From Pseudomonadota bacterium (lineage in GTDB: Bacteria; Pseudomonadota; Alphaproteobacteria; Rhizobiales; Rhizobiaceae), in assembly GCA_023390055.1 (NCBI GenBank), contig JAEWDP010000050.1, positions 1 through 6,247 on the forward strand: DNA of 6,247 nt, read 5' to 3'. This document shows, piece after piece, positions 4,867 through 6,247 of this stretch. Within the stretch, counting starts at the first letter, position 1. The number at the start of each line of letters is the position of its first letter. The position numbers and the translations under genes were made by a program. The notes below the pieces were generated by a model. The model made no database searches. It was not told where the DNA came from and was given only the letters and a program-made list of their open reading frames with translations.

Positions 4867-5992
4867 ACCTTCCCTCTCAACAATGACGGCCGCTCTGGTA
4901 TCCGTTATTCAACTTATAACAATCGCGCTACTCTATATCTTGGTCGACTGGTATATTGATCATGCCGAAGTATCTGCTTTAGATGCGCTACCCCCTGATG
5001 CGAGAACGGCCTGGGTGAGCATTAGTAAAGGCGAGATCCCCGATCCAGAGGCACTCGCAGCACTCGCTCCGCTATATCCTCAAGTGGAGGAAGCCACAGA
5101 AGCATCACCTGTCGAGGGGGTGTTAGGTTTCGGTTTTCTGCTGATCGTCCTGACCAGCGGACTCGGGGTTATCCTTGCCTATCGGATCGCGGCACCACTG
5201 ACCCGCCTGACCGCGGCCGCGGAAAAGATCCGACAAGGCGATTTCCAGGTCACTGTCGAACCTGGTGCAACCAAAGAAGTTGAGACGCTTGCCATAACGA
5301 TCAATCGCATGGCCAGTGAGTTACTCGTTCTCGAGACCCGCTTAAAATTCAACACGCGGGCAGTTGCCCATGAATTGCGTACGCCACTCACCGTGCTGCA
5401 AGGCAACCTCCAAGGCATGACCGACGGCGTAATTCCAGCCAGCGAGGAACAGCTGCGAGCTCTGTTGGTACAAACTCAGGGAATGTCACGACTCGTGGAC
5501 CAGCTCAATACTCTCTCGTTGGCAGGCACCATCAACTTTGTCACGGCCACGACGACCACCGATCTGGCTCTGCATGTTTCTGACACGGTGGCTCTCTTTC
5601 AGGCATCCGCAGGCGACGCCATCGATTTTCGAACCCATCTCAGATCTGCGCCCGCGAAACTCGATCTGGACCGTTTCCGCCAAGCTCTTCTCGCTTTACT
5701 CGAAAATGCGCGGAAATATGCGGGTGATTGCGGTCCAATTGATGTTCGCACTGATCTAGATGAAGCCGGGCGGTCATTCATTTCCGTTCGAGACAAAGGC
5801 CCAGGGCTACCGAGCTATATGCAGCATTCTTCTTTCGATATGTTCTGGCGAAGCGAGAGGCTTAACGGTATGGATCAAAGCGGTTCGGGGCTCGGTCTTA
5901 CGATCGTGAAGGCCATAGCAGAAGGACACAACGCACGGTTGGAAGTAGGAAACAACCCTGGCGGTGGTGCCTACGCGACAATCGTGTTCTAG
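4859..5992 (+). CDS. Two-component sensor histidine kinase, AdeS/BaeS-like (377 aa)
   Basis: Inner-membrane sensor that autophosphorylates and passes phosphate to its partner regulator. Order: transmembrane segment about 10-29; periplasmic domain about 30-85, short and acidic; second transmembrane segment about 87-109; HAMP domain about 110-160 (AAPLTRLTAAAEKI). The dimerisation/phospho-acceptor helix has H171 in AVAHELRTPLTVLQGNLQGM. The ATP-binding domain has N-box LLALLENARKYAG (N283), G1-box RDKGPGLP (D312), F-box FDMFWR (326-331) and G2-box SGSGLGLTIVK (341-351). All catalytic boxes are intact. Start is GTG 4859 with GAGG 7 bases upstream; it would overlap the original end of the regulator gene, so translation was probably coupled. 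With the TAA in the regulator, terminating ribosomes stop 55 bases before this start, which may lower kinase synthesis. AdeS-type kinases usually govern multidrug efflux or envelope stress; the signal here is unknown. Confidence 0.93.
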   Translation: MSRPSLSTMTAALVSVIQLITIALLYILVDWYIDHAEVSALDALPPDARTAWVSISKGEIPDPEALAALAPLYPQVEEATEASPVEGVLGFGFLLIVLTSGLGVILAYRIAAPLTRLTAAAEKIRQGDFQVTVEPGATKEVETLAITINRMASELLVLETRLKFNTRAVAHELRTPLTVLQGNLQGMTDGVIPASEEQLRALLVQTQGMSRLVDQLNTLSLAGTINFVTATTTTDLALHVSDTVALFQASAGDAIDFRTHLRSAPAKLDLDRFRQALLALLENARKYAGDCGPIDVRTDLDEAGRSFISVRDKGPGLPSYMQHSSFDMFWRSERLNGMDQSGSGLGLTIVKAIAEGHNARLEVGNNPGGGAYATIVF

Positions 5993-6247
5993 ATCTTACC
6001 ACGCTATTAGGAATGCACGAATACGACATGACAGCGCGCAAAGGAGCTATTGCGCAAAACATCTTCCTGATCTGCCTGGGAACAAAAGGTAATCGTCGTG
6101 CACTCGCTAGACGGCAAATCCATCGACCTGAGCATGGCCGATTTTTTTGTCGTGCTTTGATTTCCATGTGTGTTTGGGGAATTGTGCCGGATTGTGCGAC
6201 CGGGACAAGAACGCATACGCCGTGGGGTTCTGGCGTTCGGGATTATT
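5993..6247. other. Downstream gap without a convincing gene
   Basis: No homologous coding sequence is recognised on either strand. A plus-strand frame opens after 6160 and runs off the right edge; from TTG 6182 it reads LCRIVRPGQERIRRGVLAFG, with GGGGA just upstream. It is too short to call, but it could be the start of the next gene. Confidence 0.35.
6112..6148 (+). terminator. Weak terminator-like element after the kinase gene
   Basis: CGG (6112-6114) pairs with CCG (6138-6140) and CCAT (6120-6123) with ATGG (6134-6137), followed by seven T (6142-6148). The stem is short and interrupted by unpaired bases, and it lies 120 bases after the kinase stop. Its use as a Rho-independent terminator is doubtful. 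Confidence 0.25.

Noticed and set aside
6182..6247. Possible start of a new plus-strand gene at TTG 6182
   Set aside because: Only 22 codons before the edge, a rare start codon and no recognisable family.
1..6247. CRISPR arrays, tRNA or rRNA genes, insertion-sequence ends, toxin-antitoxin pairs
   Set aside because: No spaced direct repeats, tRNA-like folds, transposase motifs or paired small genes were found on reading both strands.

Overview
The window looks like accessory or peripheral DNA from an alphaproteobacterium, most likely Rhizobiales. This is inferred from the protein families and their wording: an FCD-type GntR regulator beside a 5-dehydro-4-deoxyglucarate dehydratase (KdgD) fragment, a rhizobial-style short-chain dehydrogenase, a PAP2 phosphatase, and a GT2 dolichyl-phosphate-mannose-synthase-like remnant. 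There is no rRNA, tRNA, CRISPR array or intact transposase.

Left half (1-2423, all on the minus strand): a sugar-acid or amino-acid catabolic unit read right to left. It consists of a GntR/FCD repressor gene, a near-perfect 16-bp palindrome at the end of that gene, a broken kdgD remnant, an SDR oxidoreductase whose catalytic tyrosine position is serine, and a class I aminotransferase that runs off the left edge. The arrangement suggests a repressor-controlled operon whose first enzyme has been destroyed, so SDR and aminotransferase may now be expressed without it.

Middle (about 2402-3316): gene-poor, decayed DNA. The minus strand holds a recognisable GT2 glycosyltransferase pseudogene (two frameshifts and a scrambled N-terminal part), flanked by stretches in which I recognise nothing.

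Right half (3317-6247): an envelope/signalling module. A PAP2 membrane phosphatase (minus strand) is divergent from an AdeRS/BaeRS-like two-component pair (plus strand). The PAP2 leader can fold into a hairpin that buries its ribosome binding site. The response regulator gene carries an in-frame TAA that removes the last beta-hairpin of its DNA-binding domain; the lost codons are still readable and overlap the GTG start of the intact histidine kinase gene. The last 255 bases hold only a weak terminator-like element.

The dominant theme is patchy gene decay in otherwise well-preserved neighbourhoods: kdgD remnant, GT2 remnant, truncated response regulator and atypical SDR active site. I see no clearly new defence or mobile system. 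The most interesting items are the SD-sequestering hairpin, the truncated regulator with its intact kinase, the atypical SDR, and the operator left in front of a dead gene.
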